Made by a program: the position numbers and the translations under genes. DNA of 64,000 nt, from positions 1-64,000 of the forward strand of contig JAKSUA010000008.1 of assembly GCA_024409235.1 (NCBI GenBank), read 5' to 3'. Source of the stretch: Bacteroidales bacterium (GTDB lineage: Bacteria; Bacteroidota; Bacteroidia; Bacteroidales; UBA1715). This document shows positions 62,786-64,000 of this stretch, piece after piece. The notes below the pieces were generated by a model. The model had not been told where the DNA came from, did not search any database, and saw nothing but the letters and a program-made list of their open reading frames with translations. Numbering within the stretch: position 1 is the first letter of the stretch; the number at the start of each line of letters is the position of its first letter.

Positions 62786-63670
62786 TTATTTCAGTTTCTG
62801 AATTAATCCGTTTATGTAGTCAAAATGTTTGTCGGTAACAGGAACAAGTGGCAATCTCAAATTATTTTCCACAATATTCATAATTGATAAAGCTGCTTTA
62901 ACTCCTGCAGGACTACCTTCAGTAAATAAACTGTCAGTGAATTCGATTAGTTTTAAATGTAGTTTTAAAGCTTCGTCATATTTGTTTGCGATGCATAAAC
63001 GTATCATGTCGGAATACATTTTAGGCATTGCATTTGCCGTTACAGATATTGCTCCGTGTGCACCAAGTGACATGTGAGGAACAACAATGGAATCATCTCC
63101 GCTGATAACCATAAAATCTGCTGGTACGTCTTTTTTGATGTATGTAAATTGTTCTACCGAAGGAGAAGCTTCTTTTAATCCAACAACATTTGGAAGTTCA
63201 TTAGCTATTTTTATTGTTGTTTCGGCAGCAAGGTTGCAACCTGTTCTTCCAGGAACGTTGTACGCTATAACAGGTAAAGCACTCGCTTCAGAAACTGTTT
63301 TGTAGTGTTGGAACATTCCACGTTGGTTTGGCTTGTTGTAGTAAGGCACAACAGAAAGAATTGCATCAAAACGAGAGTCAACATTTTCTGCTTTTTTAGC
63401 TATTTCCATAGTGTTGTTGCCTCCGCAGCCAAGAACCATAGGAAGTTTTTTGGTATTTCTTTCAACGATAAAGTCGATAACGTCTTTCTTCTCGGCGTCA
63501 CTTAGAGTTACTGGTTCGCCAGTTGTACCGAACACGACTAAAAATTCAACACCTCCGTCAATAACATGGTCAACAAGTTTTCCTAATGAGTTGAAGTCAA
63601 CTTTGTTGTTATTTGTGAATGGAGTAATTAAGGCTACTCCAGTGCCACGAAGTTTGTCTTGAATTTTCAT
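62786..63670 (-). CDS. dapA: 4-hydroxy-tetrahydrodipicolinate synthase
   Basis: Condenses pyruvate with aspartate semialdehyde, first committed step to lysine and diaminopimelate. 294 aa TIM barrel with the catalytic set: Thr 49-Thr 50 in FGTTGEP, Tyr 137 in YNVPGRTG and Schiff-base Lys 166 in GLKEAS. It follows the DUF6913 gene by one base; a -7 box inside that gene may give it its own promoter. Confidence 0.97.
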   Translation of the reverse strand: MKIQDKLRGTGVALITPFTNNNKVDFNSLGKLVDHVIDGGVEFLVVFGTTGEPVTLSDAEKKDVIDFIVERNTKKLPMVLGCGGNNTMEIAKKAENVDSRFDAILSVVPYYNKPNQRGMFQHYKTVSEASALPVIAYNVPGRTGCNLAAETTIKIANELPNVVGLKEASPSVEQFTYIKKDVPADFMVISGDDSIVVPHMSLGAHGAISVTANAMPKMYSDMIRLCIANKYDEALKLHLKLIEFTDSLFTEGSPAGVKAALSIMNIVENNLRLPLVPVTDKHFDYINGLIQKLK

Positions 63671-63671
63671 T

Positions 63672-64000
63672 TTATTTCGTAACTTTAATTTGGGTCAAAT
63701 ATACGTTGATTTGTGTAATTAAATACTCAATTGTGTTTTCCTTTTTTGTGTCAATCATTAAATCGTAGCGAAGATCGTCGGCTATATATCGTCCAATCTT
63801 GTAAGAAGCTTTTGACGCACGTGTGATATATGTTAAAGGAAAAACAGTTTCAGTTGTCAAATCAATCAAAATGTTGAAGTCTTTCTTGATGAAATCCAAT
63901 GCATTACCCTTCTGTAAATTTCCTGTCCATGAAAAATCTTTTTCCGTAAAGAATGTTGAATTAGCATGTGGAACTAACTTCTGTTCAAGTTCTTTTCCAA
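63672..64000 (-). CDS. DUF6913-like protein, 5' end outside the window
   Basis: About 109 codons are visible and the frame runs open to base 64000, so the start lies beyond the edge; an in-frame TTG at 63899 is not the real start. Features are KDFSWTG, DFNILIDLTTE, FPLTYI-RASKASYKIG and YDLMIDTK, a conserved Bacteroidota family of unknown function often placed beside dapA. Function unknown. Confidence 0.78.
   Translation of the reverse strand, partial: GKELEQKLVPHANSTFFTEKDFSWTGNLQKGNALDFIKKDFNILIDLTTETVFPLTYITRASKASYKIGRYIADDLRYDLMIDTKKENTIEYLITQINVYLTQIKVTK
63696..63703 (-). promoter_or_regulatory. Possible internal -7 element for dapA
   Basis: Minus-strand TATATTTG, exact TAnnTTTG, inside the DUF6913 coding region; the start would lie about 21 nt before the dapA ATG. 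No -33 box, so weak. Confidence 0.3.

Overview
The window is about 64 kb of an AT-rich (low-GC) chromosome from a member of the Bacteroidota, most likely the order Bacteroidales. The signs are: TTTG / TAnnTTTG promoters rather than -35/-10 boxes; three very large secreted proteins, of which the second and third carry type IX secretion (T9SS) C-terminal sorting domains and the first carries a plausible one; the gliding-type ABC genes gldF-gldG; the rpmB-rpmG-DUF4295 triad; fused hisIE; a CcsB-CcsA fusion; and mqnD of the futalosine menaquinone route. No family or species can be named from the sequence alone. Most of it is ordinary chromosome; the accessory parts are the giant surface genes (1.6-12.3 and 16.8-27.8 kb), a two-gene insert in the histidine genes (30.0-32.1 kb) and a block at 50.3-61.7 kb.

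Layout. 0-1.5 kb: tRNA-Leu(TAG) and trigger factor. 1.6-12.8 kb: a structured leader with a (CA)12 tract, a 1114-aa and a 2253-aa repeat-rich surface protein, and a small lipoprotein. 12.8-15.9 kb, minus strand: GT2 glycosyltransferase, phosphofructokinase, glutamate racemase. 16.0-16.8 kb: SRP RNA (ffs) followed at once by a YciO/Sua5 protein. 16.8-27.8 kb: a 3631-aa type-B T9SS adhesin. 27.8-35.4 kb, minus strand: gldF-gldG-hisF and hisIE-pepD, interrupted by a plus-strand pair encoding a zinc-metalloprotease-like lipoprotein and a small lipoprotein. 35.6-38.1 kb: cytoplasmic GH13 amylase and mqnD. 38.1-42.4 kb, minus strand: GT4, ruvX, deaminase, def, comEC. 42.5-49.6 kb: flippase, a pair of degenerate enzyme homologues (ProB-like and class IV aminotransferase-like), then pgpH, an MBL hydrolase, gmhB, and the L28/L33/DUF4295 operon. 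49.7-51.2 kb: lipocalin, GC-rich palindromic repeats and a decayed KilA-N gene. 51.2-61.7 kb: a divergent regulator plus a seven-gene envelope redox cluster. 61.7-64 kb: ftsY, dapA and a DUF6913 gene cut by the window edge.

The best candidate for an undescribed system is the 51.2-61.7 kb block. A regulator joining a di-iron hemerythrin (RIC/YtfE-like) domain to a LuxR helix-turn-helix diverges from porin - imelysin lipoprotein - di-heme oxidoreductase lipoprotein - OprP-like porin - cytochrome c lipoprotein - chorismatase/RidA-like enzyme - CcsBA heme-attachment protein. The intergenic region holds paired inverted-repeat motifs suited to be the operator. The plus strand of this block looks C/A-rich while the rest of the window is G/T-rich whatever the gene direction, which suggests recent inversion or transfer. 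Its left side carries repeats and a gene remnant.

A second striking point is a ribosomal protein L7/L12 C-terminal-like domain nested inside one of about fifteen InlB/Flg_new repeats of the 2253-aa surface protein. Others are the degenerate ProB-like/class-IV-like pair, and structured leaders or palindromes in front of each of the three giant surface genes.
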